Positions 28,428-37,304 of a DNA stretch of 64,000 bases are shown in pieces; within the stretch, counting starts at the first letter, position 1; each line of letters starts with the position of its first letter. This stretch comes from an uncultured Anaerosolibacter sp. GTDB lineage: Bacteria > Bacillota_A > Clostridia > Peptostreptococcales > Thermotaleaceae. The position numbers and the translations under genes are program-made. Location of the stretch: assembly GCA_937948705.1 (NCBI GenBank), contig CALECF010000049.1, positions 7,245-71,244 of the forward strand. The letters run 5' to 3'. The notes beneath the pieces are model-generated. The model made no database searches. It was not told where the DNA came from and saw nothing but the letters and a program-made list of their open reading frames with translations.

Positions 28428-28454
28428 CCACTTTCCACCACTTTCTACCACTTT
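28428..28454 (-). promoter_or_regulatory. MraZ operator: three AAAGTGG boxes
   Basis: On the minus strand AAAGTGG occurs at 28448-28454, 28438-28444 and 28428-28434, exactly 10 nt apart (one helical turn). This is the known MraZ box arrangement upstream of mraZ in Firmicutes and mollicutes. A weak -35/-10 pair (TTGCAG, 17 nt, TAGAAA) overlaps it. Confidence 0.85.
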
Positions 28455-28550
28455 TAATTAATTTCTGCAATAGTTTTGAAATTCCTCCTTTTAAAATGCA
28501 TTTTTTTATCTTTTTTTCTAGGTCCTTGGTACCAAATAGAGAACGCAAAA

Positions 28551-28582
28551 AAAACCTTTAGGCCTAAATGCCTAAAGGTTTT
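28551..28582 (-). terminator. Terminator after the Spo0E-like gene
   Basis: AAAACCTTTAGG and CCTAAAGGTTTT form a perfect 12-bp stem, followed by further Ts on the minus strand. It isolates the Spo0E-like gene from the dcw promoter region. Confidence 0.92.
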
Positions 28583-28593
28583 AAGTATAGTTC

Positions 28594-28731
28594 TTAACAA
28601 TTCTCTTTATAAAACGCTGTAATCAATTCATCAAGTTCAACACTTACTCTATAAATAGCATCATAATTATCTCCATTAGAAATAAGTGTATTTAGTTTTT
28701 GTCTCAATTCCTCGATATTGTATTTTAACAT
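28594..28731 (-). CDS. Spo0E-like sporulation regulatory phosphatase
   Basis: 45 residues from ATG 28731 (AAGGGGTG 6 nt upstream), starting MLKYNIEELRQKLN. The family signature SxxLDxLI appears as 'SVELDELI'. Spo0E-type proteins dephosphorylate Spo0A~P and delay sporulation. The gene is monocistronic, with a good sigma-A promoter and its own terminator. The longer frame to 28812 overlaps the promoter and is unlikely. Confidence 0.85.
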   Translation of the reverse strand: MLKYNIEELRQKLNTLISNGDNYDAIYRVSVELDELITAFYKENC

Positions 28732-28783
28732 ATCCACACCCCTTACATAATAAAGGCTTGTGGTAGATAGTGGTGGTACTAAT

Positions 28784-28812
28784 ATCATAGTATAATTGGA
28801 TATACATGTCAA
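28784..28812 (-). promoter_or_regulatory. Sigma-A promoter of the Spo0E-like gene
   Basis: On the minus strand TTGACA (28807-28812), 17 nt, TATGAT (28784-28789). The start point would be about 45 nt before the ATG. Confidence 0.7.
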
Positions 28813-28927
28813 TGACTTTAAGTGACATTTTTATTGCAATTGTATTACATTTATCTCTTTTTCTATCTCTTTCGAAGGAATTCTTGATAATTCTCAGGGC
28901 ATTTCGCCCGCATATAGATCCATCTCA

Positions 28928-29665
28928 CTATTTTTCGACATTTTCCAGTTTTCTCTTTGCGAACATAATATACCCAAAAACGACAATTGTGATGAGACTA
29001 ACCAATTGGGCAGTTCTAAAAGGCCCAATCATTAGACTATCTGTCCGCAATCCCTCAATAAAAAATCTTGCAATAGAATAAAGAATGGCATATAAGAACA
29101 ATAATTCTCCTTGAAACTTTTTCTTACTGTCATACCACAACAAAAAACCACATACCATAAAGTTCCACAAGGACTCATATAAGAATGTAGGGTGTACCTT
29201 TACACCGTCAACAATGATTCCCCACGGGAGGTCCGTTGGTCCACCATGGGCTTCTTGGTTCACATAGTTCCCCCACCGCCCAATGGCTTGACCTAATATG
29301 ATACTAGGTGCAGTGATATCAGCCATTTTCCAAAATTCAAGCCTATGGTGCTTGCAAAAAAAATATCCAACTATGACACCAGCAATTACACCCCCATGAA
29401 TGGCCAATCCACCCTCCCGTATATTTATCATTCTGAAAAAATCACCTTCGTAATAGCTCCAATTAAAAATCACATAGTATATACGGGCTCCTATGATGGC
29501 ACTGGGCACAGCAATGAGGACTAGATCTAGTATCCTTTCTTCATTTATATTTTCTTTCTTAGCCCTATGTATTGCCAAAAGAGCAGCGAGTACGATGCCT
29601 AAAGAAATCAATATCCCATACCATCGTATGGATAAACCAAATAATTCAAATGCCACTGGATCCAT
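28928..29665 (-). CDS. lgt: Prolipoprotein diacylglyceryl transferase Lgt
   Basis: 245 residues from ATG 29665, chosen for GGAGGTG 6 nt upstream and the usual start MDPVAFELFGLSIRWYGI; the frame runs 20 codons further. About seven membrane helices. Signature 'GGLAIHGGVIAGVIVGYFFCK', 'GQAIGRWGNYVNQEAHG' and 'HPTFLYESLWN' are present, with the catalytic Arg and His. Lgt adds diacylglyceryl to lipobox Cys; several lipoproteins in this window need it. Confidence 0.95.
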   Translation of the reverse strand: MDPVAFELFGLSIRWYGILISLGIVLAALLAIHRAKKENINEERILDLVLIAVPSAIIGARIYYVIFNWSYYEGDFFRMINIREGGLAIHGGVIAGVIVGYFFCKHHRLEFWKMADITAPSIILGQAIGRWGNYVNQEAHGGPTDLPWGIIVDGVKVHPTFLYESLWNFMVCGFLLWYDSKKKFQGELLFLYAILYSIARFFIEGLRTDSLMIGPFRTAQLVSLITIVVFGYIMFAKRKLENVEK

Positions 29666-29752
29666 ATGACTCACCTCCATAAAATGATTAGGTTGCCAGC
29701 AGCACTGGCAACCCCTCAAGTTCATTATAGTGAATTTTTACCTTAAAATCAA

Positions 29753-31042
29753 TTATTTCGGATGAATCACTGATATTACACATTTTTCTGGATCAAAATG
29801 GCTTTTAAATCTTCGGGTCACGGTTTCAAAATTGATTCCCCTCAACACCTCAATATATTCTAAGAGGTTAATACCCTTAAAGTAATAAGGTACAAAGGTA
29901 TTCGCTATAAATTCTACAGAATTATAATATCCTAAGTGTTGTCCGATTTGCTTCTTTTGTATCCTATCAAAGTCGTCAGGATTTAGGCCTCTTTCTTTCA
30001 TCTGCGTGATATGTCCAATAATCTTATCCAACACTTCATGAGGATTTTTTGACTCTCCACCCAGCATGGAGTACCCATAGTCAATTTCCCCAGTATACTC
30101 GTGTTCGAAAGAATCATTAATTAGTCCCTCTTCGTAAAGCTTCGTATATAATTCAGAGCTCCTGCCAAATAACATTTCTAGCACGATTCTTGTAGAGATA
30201 TCTTTGGCAAGCAATTCCTTCCCCCTCAACCCATTATCAACATCTTTAAAAGCAATATTGAAAAGCGGAATAGATACTGCTAATTTTTCTTCCACCTGTT
30301 TTTGGACAATATGATCCGGTTCCTTAGGATAAATTCTTTCAACCGATTCCACTTCCGTCACAGGTCCATTCCCCAAGGTTTCTATTACAAAATCAAATAC
30401 CTCATTTTTATCCAATGCTCCCACAATAAACACAATCATATTTTTAGGCGTATAGAAAGCATTATAGCAGGTATACAAATCATCCTTGCTTATCTTGTAA
30501 ATACTCTCCACAGTCCCTGCAATATCGGTTTTTACAGGGTGTTCATGGTACATGGCCTTCAAGGCATTAAAGAACACTTTCCAATTTGGGTTATCTTCAT
30601 ACATTCTAATTTCTTGGGCAATGATACCTTTCTCTTTCTCAACATTCTCATCAGTGAAATGGGGAGCTCTAACGAAATCAAGAAGGAGCTTCAAATTTTC
30701 ATAAAACTTATCGGTAGACGAGAACAAATAACATGTAGATGTAAAATTGGTGTATGCGTTTACACTAGATCCCAACTCAGAGAACTTATCAAAAACACTA
30801 CCTTCTGGCTCTTCAAAAAGCTTATGTTCTAGAAAGTGAGCGATGCCGTCGGGCACAGTAATTACTTCCCCCTTGGAGGCATTTTTGAATTGACTATCAT
30901 TGGAACCATAGTTTGTAGCAAAAACTGCATATTGCTTTGTATAACCCTCTTTGGGCATAAAAAATATCTTTAAGCCATTTGATAATTCTGTAGAATATAT
31001 GGTTTCTTTGAGCAGCTCGCTGCTGGTTGTATCTATTCTCAT
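29753..31042 (-). CDS. yfmH: M16 peptidase-like protein YfmH (EF-P modification associated)
   Basis: 429 residues from ATG 31042 (GGAGGG 8 nt upstream). The inverted zinc motif HxxEH is visible in 'GIAHFLEHKLFEEP', with the distal glutamate about 75 residues later ('EKGIIAQEIRMYEDNPN'). This is the catalytically competent member of a pair; in B. subtilis the YfmF/YfmH pair is linked to 5-aminopentanol modification of EF-P. It directly follows yfmF. No efp gene is in the window. Confidence 0.85.
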   Translation of the reverse strand: MRIDTTSSELLKETIYSTELSNGLKIFFMPKEGYTKQYAVFATNYGSNDSQFKNASKGEVITVPDGIAHFLEHKLFEEPEGSVFDKFSELGSSVNAYTNFTSTCYLFSSTDKFYENLKLLLDFVRAPHFTDENVEKEKGIIAQEIRMYEDNPNWKVFFNALKAMYHEHPVKTDIAGTVESIYKISKDDLYTCYNAFYTPKNMIVFIVGALDKNEVFDFVIETLGNGPVTEVESVERIYPKEPDHIVQKQVEEKLAVSIPLFNIAFKDVDNGLRGKELLAKDISTRIVLEMLFGRSSELYTKLYEEGLINDSFEHEYTGEIDYGYSMLGGESKNPHEVLDKIIGHITQMKERGLNPDDFDRIQKKQIGQHLGYYNSVEFIANTFVPYYFKGINLLEYIEVLRGINFETVTRRFKSHFDPEKCVISVIHPK

Positions 31043-31043
31043 C

Positions 31044-32324
31044 TTATCTGCCCTCCTTTTTATCCCGGAGAAAGTAAACTGTATCCAATTCAATACCCTT
31101 ACTCGAATCAACAATCGCTTCCTTAGTCACTTTTCTGATTTTATCAATAATCTCATCCAAGCTATCTGGATTATTGCTGATGACCTGAGTATAATAAAAA
31201 TCTGCCAGCATACCCGGCGTATCTGTCATGGATCGAATAGACGTTATGATCGAATTTTTAGCACTTTCAATATCCTCAGTCGTAAAACTACCCTTTCTCA
31301 TCTCTTCCATCTCTTTCCCAATCAATTCCACTGTCTTGTCATAATTATGGAATTCGATACCTGAGCTAATCAGCATAAGAGATTTAAATTTCTCAATCCT
31401 TGAGAATATATAATAGCAGAGACTTTCTTTTTCCCTAACATTTTTAAATAACTTCGAATTAGGACCTCCGCCTAAGATATTTGAAAATACCACCAAGGGA
31501 TGATATAGTTCACTTTCAAATGGCAAGTTTGTCCTATAGCCCAAGGTTAGTTTCCCTTGGGAAATATCCATCTGATCTTCCACCTGTTTTACATTTGTAG
31601 GTTTAAATTGAATATCTTCCCGTTCAACAGACAGCTTGCTTCCAGGTGCAAAGGTTAAATGCTTCAAAATTAGTTTCTCGATTATCTTTTCATCCATATC
31701 ACCCACAACAAAAACATCTACCTTTGAACTATCAATAACTTTTTGATAGTGCTCATAAAGAGACTCAGAAGATATTTTTTCTAAGTCTTCAACACTTCCG
31801 TATTCATAGAGAGAAAAATTCTCACCCTCACACATCTCTTCAATACACCGTTCAAGGGCATAGCTCATCTTATCGTTAATTCTGCCCTCAATTCGCTCTT
31901 TCAAATTATCTTTTTCTTGCTCAACATACTGGGTATAGAACGTATTCTCTTTCAAATAGGGTTTATGAATAATTTCATTTAATACAGACAATCCTTTTTC
32001 AAATACATTCTTTTCCTCTAGATATTTATCACCAGCCAATTGAAGAGCAAACTGAATAATATTCCTTTCGCCTTTTTTTGAAATATCACTGCTAAGAGAT
32101 GCCCCGTACAAACCTTCTAGTTCCTTTGAAAGGGCCATAGAAGTAGGATAACTTTCAGTACCCCGGGGTAGAACCATAGAAAGCAAAGCATTTTTTGTAA
32201 CTTCTTTTCTTTCTAAAGGTCTTTGTAAATAGACACGAACCAAGTTTGTTTTGAATTTATCTGTCTTTATCATATGCAGATGAATTCCCTGCCCTAATTC
32301 AATTGGAGCCAATCGTTTCAGCAA
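31044..32324 (-). CDS. yfmF: M16 peptidase-like protein YfmF (EF-P modification associated)
   Basis: 426 residues from TTG 32324 with GGAGGG 6-7 nt upstream. It has the M16 fold ('GYRTNLPFESELYHPLVVFSNILGGGPNSKLFKNVREKESLCYYI') but no HxxEH, so it is the inactive partner of YfmH. The stop is one base before the yfmH ATG, so the two are translated together and probably form a heterodimer. Confidence 0.83.
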   Translation of the reverse strand: MLKRLAPIELGQGIHLHMIKTDKFKTNLVRVYLQRPLERKEVTKNALLSMVLPRGTESYPTSMALSKELEGLYGASLSSDISKKGERNIIQFALQLAGDKYLEEKNVFEKGLSVLNEIIHKPYLKENTFYTQYVEQEKDNLKERIEGRINDKMSYALERCIEEMCEGENFSLYEYGSVEDLEKISSESLYEHYQKVIDSSKVDVFVVGDMDEKIIEKLILKHLTFAPGSKLSVEREDIQFKPTNVKQVEDQMDISQGKLTLGYRTNLPFESELYHPLVVFSNILGGGPNSKLFKNVREKESLCYYIFSRIEKFKSLMLISSGIEFHNYDKTVELIGKEMEEMRKGSFTTEDIESAKNSIITSIRSMTDTPGMLADFYYTQVISNNPDSLDEIIDKIRKVTKEAIVDSSKGIELDTVYFLRDKKEGR

Positions 32325-32436
32325 TTCTATCCCTCCACTACTTTTTTATCATTTTATTCGTTAAACAATTCCTAGCTACTATTTATTATGGATATAATTT
32401 ACCATAATATTCATTTTATATTCTAGTAAATCTTCG

Positions 32437-33624
32437 TTATTCCTGCACATTTAACAACCTAATTCTATTCTCCAGTTCTTCAATCACTAAATTTTCAACA
32501 CCCCAGCCATCGATATATTCCATATCTATGCCTTGCTGATCTTCTACTTCTCTCATAAACTTGTGAATATAGGCTTGATTTTCAATTTTATCCAAAAAAT
32601 CATGAACGGATGTAAGATATATTTTCCCTACACCATACACCCTCAGTTGCTGAACCGCTCCCTCAAGGACTTTGTCACTACTCACCATATCCAATGTGAT
32701 AACTTTTCTACTTTCGATCCCCTGCTTTATGAGTAAGGACTTAATTTTGTCCATAAATAACAACTCTCTCCTCATGTTTTTTGTCCCAATTTCTATTTGA
32801 CTTGTCTTCATATTGCTGCTAGCCATTAATACGATGCCAATATCGCCTACAGCCTTTTCCTGATCCTCACCCATGATTCTTTCTACTATTGCCTTCGCTA
32901 TCTTCTCGCTGTTCCACAGTGAATCCCCGTGGCGTACCATAGTTTTGCTTCGGATTAAGTAAGGCATCATCATACGGTTGCCTTTCGCGATTTCTTCTAA
33001 CGACTCTCCAATGCTGATAGGCTGAACAATTACCTTATCGTAGTTTTCTTTTAAAATAATTTGATCCATTACTTCGTGATAATATGGCTTGGCTTCCGCA
33101 TAGGAAATATATACATTATATTGGGGAGCCAAAAGTCGCCCAAGCTTTTGTTGGATGATGGTTGCTTTTTCTTGGTAGCGACTTATTCCAAGTTCTTCGT
33201 AAGCTTTCTTATAATGGTATAATTTCAAGGGGATTGTTATCTCCCCTATCCCCTTTTTCTCTTCTCTATAATTTTTAAAAGCTAGAGGTACATTGTATCT
33301 TACAGATTCACCATCAAAAACCAACAGCACAGCTACGTTTTCTCTGTTGGTTACGTTGTTTAACCCTATATCATGACTTTCTTGTATAGATAAACATCCA
33401 ACAACCAAGTATGCCATAACCATACCTACAAGTACACTTATAACATTTCTTCGATAATAGCACCAATCTACTTGCTTTCGCTTGGTAATGAACCTATAAG
33501 TCAACACACTTATAAAAGCTATCGCTGCTTTCTCATAAGTTCCTAAGAAAACTAAATATATTAATATGGACGAGCCGAAAGCAAATGACAATAGAAGTTC
33601 TTTCAGGAATATTAGTTTCTTCAT
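32437..33624 (-). CDS. Membrane-anchored protein of unknown function with possible chelatase-like fold
   Basis: 395 residues from ATG 33624 (AGGAGGG 7 nt upstream). Three hydrophobic segments (about 5-25, 27-42 and 50-72) are followed by a soluble part. Two similar alpha/beta blocks are visible: 'YNVYISYAEAKPYYHEVMDQIILKENYDKVIVQPI' and 'DIGIVLMASSN' to 'GVGKIYLTSVHDFLDKIE', which recall tandem CbiX/ferrochelatase half-domains. This is a fold guess from pattern only. The gene is monocistronic between the M16 pair and a sporulation lipoprotein. Confidence 0.6.
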   Translation of the reverse strand: MKKLIFLKELLLSFAFGSSILIYLVFLGTYEKAAIAFISVLTYRFITKRKQVDWCYYRRNVISVLVGMVMAYLVVGCLSIQESHDIGLNNVTNRENVAVLLVFDGESVRYNVPLAFKNYREEKKGIGEITIPLKLYHYKKAYEELGISRYQEKATIIQQKLGRLLAPQYNVYISYAEAKPYYHEVMDQIILKENYDKVIVQPISIGESLEEIAKGNRMMMPYLIRSKTMVRHGDSLWNSEKIAKAIVERIMGEDQEKAVGDIGIVLMASSNMKTSQIEIGTKNMRRELLFMDKIKSLLIKQGIESRKVITLDMVSSDKVLEGAVQQLRVYGVGKIYLTSVHDFLDKIENQAYIHKFMREVEDQQGIDMEYIDGWGVENLVIEELENRIRLLNVQE

Positions 33625-33672
33625 GGCAAATCCCTCCTGTTCTATTCTATTGTCACCTTGTTGCAAATATGA

Positions 33673-33712
33673 AGAAAAGAATGGGATTATGACATAACCC
33701 CATTCTTTTCTT
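33673..33712 (-). terminator. Terminator after the YhcN-like gene
   Basis: GAAAAGAATGGG-TTATG pairs with CATAA-CCCATTCTTTTC, followed by TTC-rich sequence on the minus strand. It just touches the end of the YhcN-like gene. Confidence 0.8.
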
Positions 33713-34175
33713 ACATAGATTCTCTCATGTCACGCAGTAAATTTTGCATCTCATCAGCCATCCCCGTCAAGGGTTGTCCCTGTGATATATTCTCAGCAAC
33801 CCGTCGAATTCTCTCTGTTAATCCTGAGTCTGCTGTAACATATACCCTATCAATAAGATTATCCATACCTTGTACTTTTCTTTCAATATCTTCTCTTAAG
33901 CCTCTATTTATTACTTTTGTATTTTTTTGCTTCATCACAATACCAATCAGAGCCGTTCCATCCGTCACAACCACATATGAATTGTCTGCTTCAGGAAACT
34001 TATCGATTTCTCCTTTGAGACGCTCAGCCCTAGTATTTAAATCATTCACATTTATGTTTTGTTCCGCTACACCTTCCTCATTTGTATAGGGCACGGGTCT
34101 TCGTGCAGGCTGACATCCGATAATAAGTGTTGTCATCATAATCAGCACTAGGATGAATATCATTGTTTTCTTCAA
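33711..34175 (-). CDS. YhcN/YlaJ family sporulation lipoprotein
   Basis: 154 residues from TTG 34175 (TAGGAGG 7 nt upstream). The signal peptide ends in a lipobox 'LIIGCQPA' (Cys21). The YhcN/YlaJ domain follows: 'VVVTDGTALIGIVMKQKN', 'REDIERKVQGMDNLIDRVYVTADSGLTERIRRV'. Members are spore membrane lipoproteins, some needed for germination. It follows a 67-70 residue unknown gene by 22 nt. Confidence 0.85.
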   Translation of the reverse strand: MKKTMIFILVLIMMTTLIIGCQPARRPVPYTNEEGVAEQNINVNDLNTRAERLKGEIDKFPEADNSYVVVTDGTALIGIVMKQKNTKVINRGLREDIERKVQGMDNLIDRVYVTADSGLTERIRRVAENISQGQPLTGMADEMQNLLRDMRESM

Positions 34176-34197
34176 GGCAAATACCTCCTAATCATTG

Positions 34198-34410
34198 TTA
34201 GTGAACAGCGTTAAACATGGCTTGAATTTCATTTTGTTTAGTATTGGGCAATTTAATTTTTAATTCTCTAATCATTTCATCATCAATGGTTGGCCTTTCT
34301 GTTTCTCCTAGAATTCTAGCACAAACATTCCTGCTCAAATGTGAATCCCTATGATTATCTACATAGTATAAGATTTCCTTGATTTGCTTTTTTCTATCCA
34401 AATTTATCAC
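34198..34410 (-). CDS. Small conserved protein of unknown function
   Basis: 70 residues from GTG 34410, or 67 from TTG 34401, which is better spaced after AGGTGAT. The sequence (MDRKKQIKEILYYVDNHRDS, then LSRNVCARILGETERPTIDDEMIRELKIKLP) is helical and polar with no membrane segment. I do not recognise a family. It is likely cotranscribed with the YhcN-like gene. Confidence 0.65.
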   Translation of the reverse strand: MINLDRKKQIKEILYYVDNHRDSHLSRNVCARILGETERPTIDDEMIRELKIKLPNTKQNEIQAMFNAVH

Positions 34411-34492
34411 CTATCCTTCGTCATTTATAAATAGTATAAGTAGATATAGTTTTAGATATTCTAAATGTAAACAAAGATAATTTGTTAATTTG

Positions 34493-34521
34493 TTGAACTA
34501 AACCCTTATATCAGTTATAAT
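34493..34521 (+). promoter_or_regulatory. Sigma-A promoter of ychF
   Basis: TTGAAC (34493-34498), 17 nt, TATAAT (34516-34521). The start of ychF is about 50 nt downstream. Confidence 0.75.
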
Positions 34522-34572
34522 TTTGTCTGTATGTATTTTGACCAAAGAAAGCTTTGAAAAGGAGATTATTTG

Positions 34573-35667
34573 ATGAAATTAGGTATTGTAGGTCTACCAA
34601 ATGTTGGTAAAAGCACCCTTTTTAATGCAATCACCAAAGCAGGGGCAGAATCGGCAAATTATCCGTTCTGTACTATCGAACCCAATGTTGGTGTTGTACC
34701 GGTTCCAGATAAACGATTGGATGTACTTCAACAAATGTATGATTCAAAAAAACTTGTTCCTACTGCCATAGAATTCTATGATATTGCAGGATTGGTAAAG
34801 GGCGCCAGTAAAGGCGAGGGGTTAGGCAATAAATTCCTAGCCCACATCCGTGAAGTAGCTGCCATTGTCCACGTTGTCAGATGTTTTGAAGATCAGAACA
34901 TTATCCACGTGGAAGGCACCGTTGGCCCACTTCGAGATATTGAAACGATTAATATCGAATTAATATTCTCAGACTTAGAAGTCATCGAGCGCAGAATCCA
35001 AAAAACACACAAGGCGGCCAAAACCGACAAATCCGCAAAAGCAGAATTAGATTTACTGAATTTAATTAAAGACACCCTTGAAAGTGGCAAATCCGTAAGA
35101 GCCCTTGATCTTTCTACAGAAGAGCAAGAACTCATAAAGAGTTTTGGCTTACTCTCTTATAAGCCAATCATTTATGTTGCCAATGTCTCTGAAGAAGATT
35201 TACTTGAAAACAATGGAGACAATAGTCTGGTGCAGCAAGTAAGAGAGCATGCAAAAAATGAAAATGCAGAAGTTGTTGTCGTATGTGCAAAAATCGAATC
35301 TGAAATCTCAGAATTAGATGAAGAAGAAAAGCTCGAGTTTTTACAGGAAGTTGGCTTAGAAGAATCAGGTCTCAATCAACTCATTAAGGCTGGATATAGG
35401 TTGCTAGGGCTTATAAGCTTTTTAACGGCTGGTCCTCAGGAAGTAAGAGCGTGGACCATTAGAAGGGGCACAAAAGCACCTCAAGCTGCTGGGAAAATTC
35501 ACTCTGATATTGAGAGAGGGTTTATCCGAGCCGAAGTGATCGCTTATGACGAATTGGTTGCTGCCAACAGTATTAGTGCCGCTAAAGACAAGGGTCTTTT
35601 ACGCCTCGAAGGCAAAGAGTATGAAGTGAAAGATGGAGATGTCATTCTCTTTAGATTTAACGTGTAA
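34573..35667 (+). CDS. ychF: Redox-regulated ATPase YchF (OBG family)
   Basis: 364 residues from ATG 34573 (AAGGAG 8 nt upstream; an adjoining TTG is less likely). P-loop '[18 protein letters not shown]', switch II '[20 protein letters not shown]', and a noncanonical G4 region explain its ATP preference. A C-terminal TGS domain follows ('[20 protein letters not shown]' to '[10 protein letters not shown]'). YchF binds ribosomes and affects stress responses. It is one of few plus-strand genes here and is monocistronic. Confidence 0.96.
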   Translation: MKLGIVGLPNVGKSTLFNAITKAGAESANYPFCTIEPNVGVVPVPDKRLDVLQQMYDSKKLVPTAIEFYDIAGLVKGASKGEGLGNKFLAHIREVAAIVHVVRCFEDQNIIHVEGTVGPLRDIETINIELIFSDLEVIERRIQKTHKAAKTDKSAKAELDLLNLIKDTLESGKSVRALDLSTEEQELIKSFGLLSYKPIIYVANVSEEDLLENNGDNSLVQQVREHAKNENAEVVVVCAKIESEISELDEEEKLEFLQEVGLEESGLNQLIKAGYRLLGLISFLTAGPQEVRAWTIRRGTKAPQAAGKIHSDIERGFIRAEVIAYDELVAANSISAAKDKGLLRLEGKEYEVKDGDVILFRFNV

Positions 35668-35669
35668 TA

Positions 35670-35696
35670 AAAGCAGTGGCTGTCAGCCATTGCTTT
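35670..35696 (+). terminator. Terminator after ychF
   Basis: AAAGCA-TGGCT and AGCCA-TGCTTT form an 11-12 bp stem with a short loop, followed by CTTACTTT. Confidence 0.75.
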
Positions 35697-35896
35697 CTTA
35701 CTTTGATCAATTTTCTTTATAGATTCAAACTATAAATGATATGAATAAGGCCTAGTAGGAAGAATGATTATCTTTCCTATCACTACACAGATTCTCTCAT
35801 TCCTAAGATAATATTAGATTTAAACCCAATTATAGTATATAATAAGATAGTAACCACTGATTGATAAAAAGTATACTATTAAAAGGAGTAAAAGAT

Positions 35897-36046
35897 ATGT
35901 CAAGTAAAAATATGGAAATGATGAAAAAGATTATAGAAGATAAAAAAAAGGCTGGAAATTCTTCAACTACAAAGCCAGATAAAAAGATTGGCACGGTTCA
36001 AAAGGCTTTTAATAGCAAGAAAACTGGCGGGTCATTAAACAAATAG
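35897..36046 (+). CDS. Small basic protein of unknown function
   Basis: 49 residues from ATG 35897 (AAGGAG 8 nt upstream); 12 earlier codons are unsupported. The protein is rich in Lys, Ser and Met: MSSKNMEMMKKIIEDKKKAG, then a Ser/Thr/Lys-rich tail ending GGSLNK. No family is recognised; a small acid-soluble or spore-associated protein is possible but unsupported. It has a TATAAT-like element about 55 nt upstream and a very strong terminator. Confidence 0.7.
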   Translation: MSSKNMEMMKKIIEDKKKAGNSSTTKPDKKIGTVQKAFNSKKTGGSLNK

Positions 36047-36054
36047 TATTTTCT

Positions 36055-36110
36055 AAAATAGAGACTAAGAAACCAGAAGAATTTTCTTCTGGTTTCTTAG
36101 TCTCTATTTT
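36055..36110. terminator. Perfect 26-bp bidirectional terminator
   Basis: 36055-36080 is the exact reverse complement of 36085-36110, with loop ATTT. The arms start AAAATAGAGACTAAG and end in TTTT on both strands, so it can end both the 49-residue plus-strand gene and the convergent CAP-domain gene, whose stop codon lies in the stem. Confidence 0.92.
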
Positions 36111-37096
36111 CGCTTACTAATAAACATTTGTGTATATATATAACCATACTTTTGACTTGCTCTCACACCGATTCCGATATGGGTGAAATCGGGGCTAAGA
36201 ATATTTTGTCGATGTCCCGTTGAATTCATCAAGGCCTCATGAGCTTTTTCTACGGTAGCATTCCCTGCTAAGTTTTCTCCTGCAGTTAAATATGAGATTC
36301 CAAAATTTTTCATCATGTCGAATGGACTACCATAGGTCGGTGAATTGTGACTAAAATAGTTTTTATCGACCATGTCTTGCGATTTGATTCCCGCTACACG
36401 AGCAACTTCCAAGTCTACGGTTAATGGAGATAATCCGTTCTTTGTTCTTTCCCGGTTTACCAAATCTACCATCTGCTGTTCTTGGCCACTCAACTTATTA
36501 GTCGTTTGTGGTGCTGCTTGTGTAGTATTTTGAGCTCCTTGATTCCTCTGGGTTTGTTGAGGCTGTTGTGCCACTTGCTCAGGTTGTTGCGTCCCTTGTG
36601 GTTGTTTTACCTGTTGTGGAGGCTGGATTTTTGGAGTCTCCTTGTTTTGCCCTTCCTTTATAACTGGAATGGCGTTGGTACCTTCAACGGCACCTACTTG
36701 ATTGTTATCAAGCTGGACTACATACCAATCTCCAATCTGTCCTAGAACTTTTGTTACATCATCTCTTTTTAGATTTCCTATGGTGTTAAAATTTTTGCCT
36801 GCACCCGACTTAACTTCAGCTGTATCCGCTGTAATCCTACAATTCCTTACTTCCCCTACCTCGAATATTGAAGATTGATTCGTCTCCAAATTCTGACCGC
36901 CTGCATTTGTATTTTGCTGCGGCGTTGTAGCATTCCGTTGTTGGTTCATAGTACCTTGTTGTGGTGCTGTAGTATTCTGTTGCTGGTTCGTAGCATCTTG
37001 CTGTGGCACCGTTGGTCTTCGCTGTGGTTCCACAGTTGGTGCACAGGCCGTGAATACCATGAATACGATAAGAATCATAATTGAAAACTTTTTCAT
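36104..37096 (-). CDS. CAP/SCP-domain lipoprotein (YkwD-like) with SH3 domain
   Basis: 330 residues. The signal peptide ends in lipobox 'VFTACAP' (Cys18). A Gln/Asn/Thr-rich linker with repeats of 'PQQ-x-T-x-NQQ' (about 28-70) leads to an SH3-like domain (about 80-140, 'TADTAEVKSGAGKNFNTIGNLKRDDVTKVL') and a second Gln-rich linker. The C-terminal CAP domain (about 205-328) has 'MVDLVNRERTKNGLSPL', 'YFSHNSPTYGSPFDMM', 'AGENLAGN' and 'HRQNILSPDFTHIGIGV'. Relatives are spore or surface proteins (YkwD, SafA-associated). Exact substrate is unknown. Confidence 0.85.
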   Translation of the reverse strand: MKKFSIMILIVFMVFTACAPTVEPQRRPTVPQQDATNQQQNTTAPQQGTMNQQRNATTPQQNTNAGGQNLETNQSSIFEVGEVRNCRITADTAEVKSGAGKNFNTIGNLKRDDVTKVLGQIGDWYVVQLDNNQVGAVEGTNAIPVIKEGQNKETPKIQPPQQVKQPQGTQQPEQVAQQPQQTQRNQGAQNTTQAAPQTTNKLSGQEQQMVDLVNRERTKNGLSPLTVDLEVARVAGIKSQDMVDKNYFSHNSPTYGSPFDMMKNFGISYLTAGENLAGNATVEKAHEALMNSTGHRQNILSPDFTHIGIGVRASQKYGYIYTQMFISKRK

Positions 37097-37304
37097 TTTT
37101 TTATCACCTCAATACTATTATTTCCCGTCTTGTCAATTTGATAAATTTAATATCATCCATTGACATAGCAAATAATAGTAGCATTGTCATTATCCTCCAG
37201 CTTAAATCACCGATCATATCATCTCATTTAATCCCAAACCTACGATAGAACACGATTGCCATCCAACATCTAATGGATTGAGTGTACCCTGTTATATCAA
37301 TATT

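Noticed and set aside
28428..28454. CRISPR-like short repeats
   Set aside because: The units are only 7 nt with 3-nt spacers and match MraZ boxes.
30302..30832. 176-codon plus-strand frame opposite yfmH
   Set aside because: Shadow of an intact M16 gene; low-complexity translation and no start signals.
36482..37084. Plus-strand frames opposite the CAP protein
   Set aside because: Leu/Cys-rich translation is the complement of the Gln/Asn/Thr repeats.
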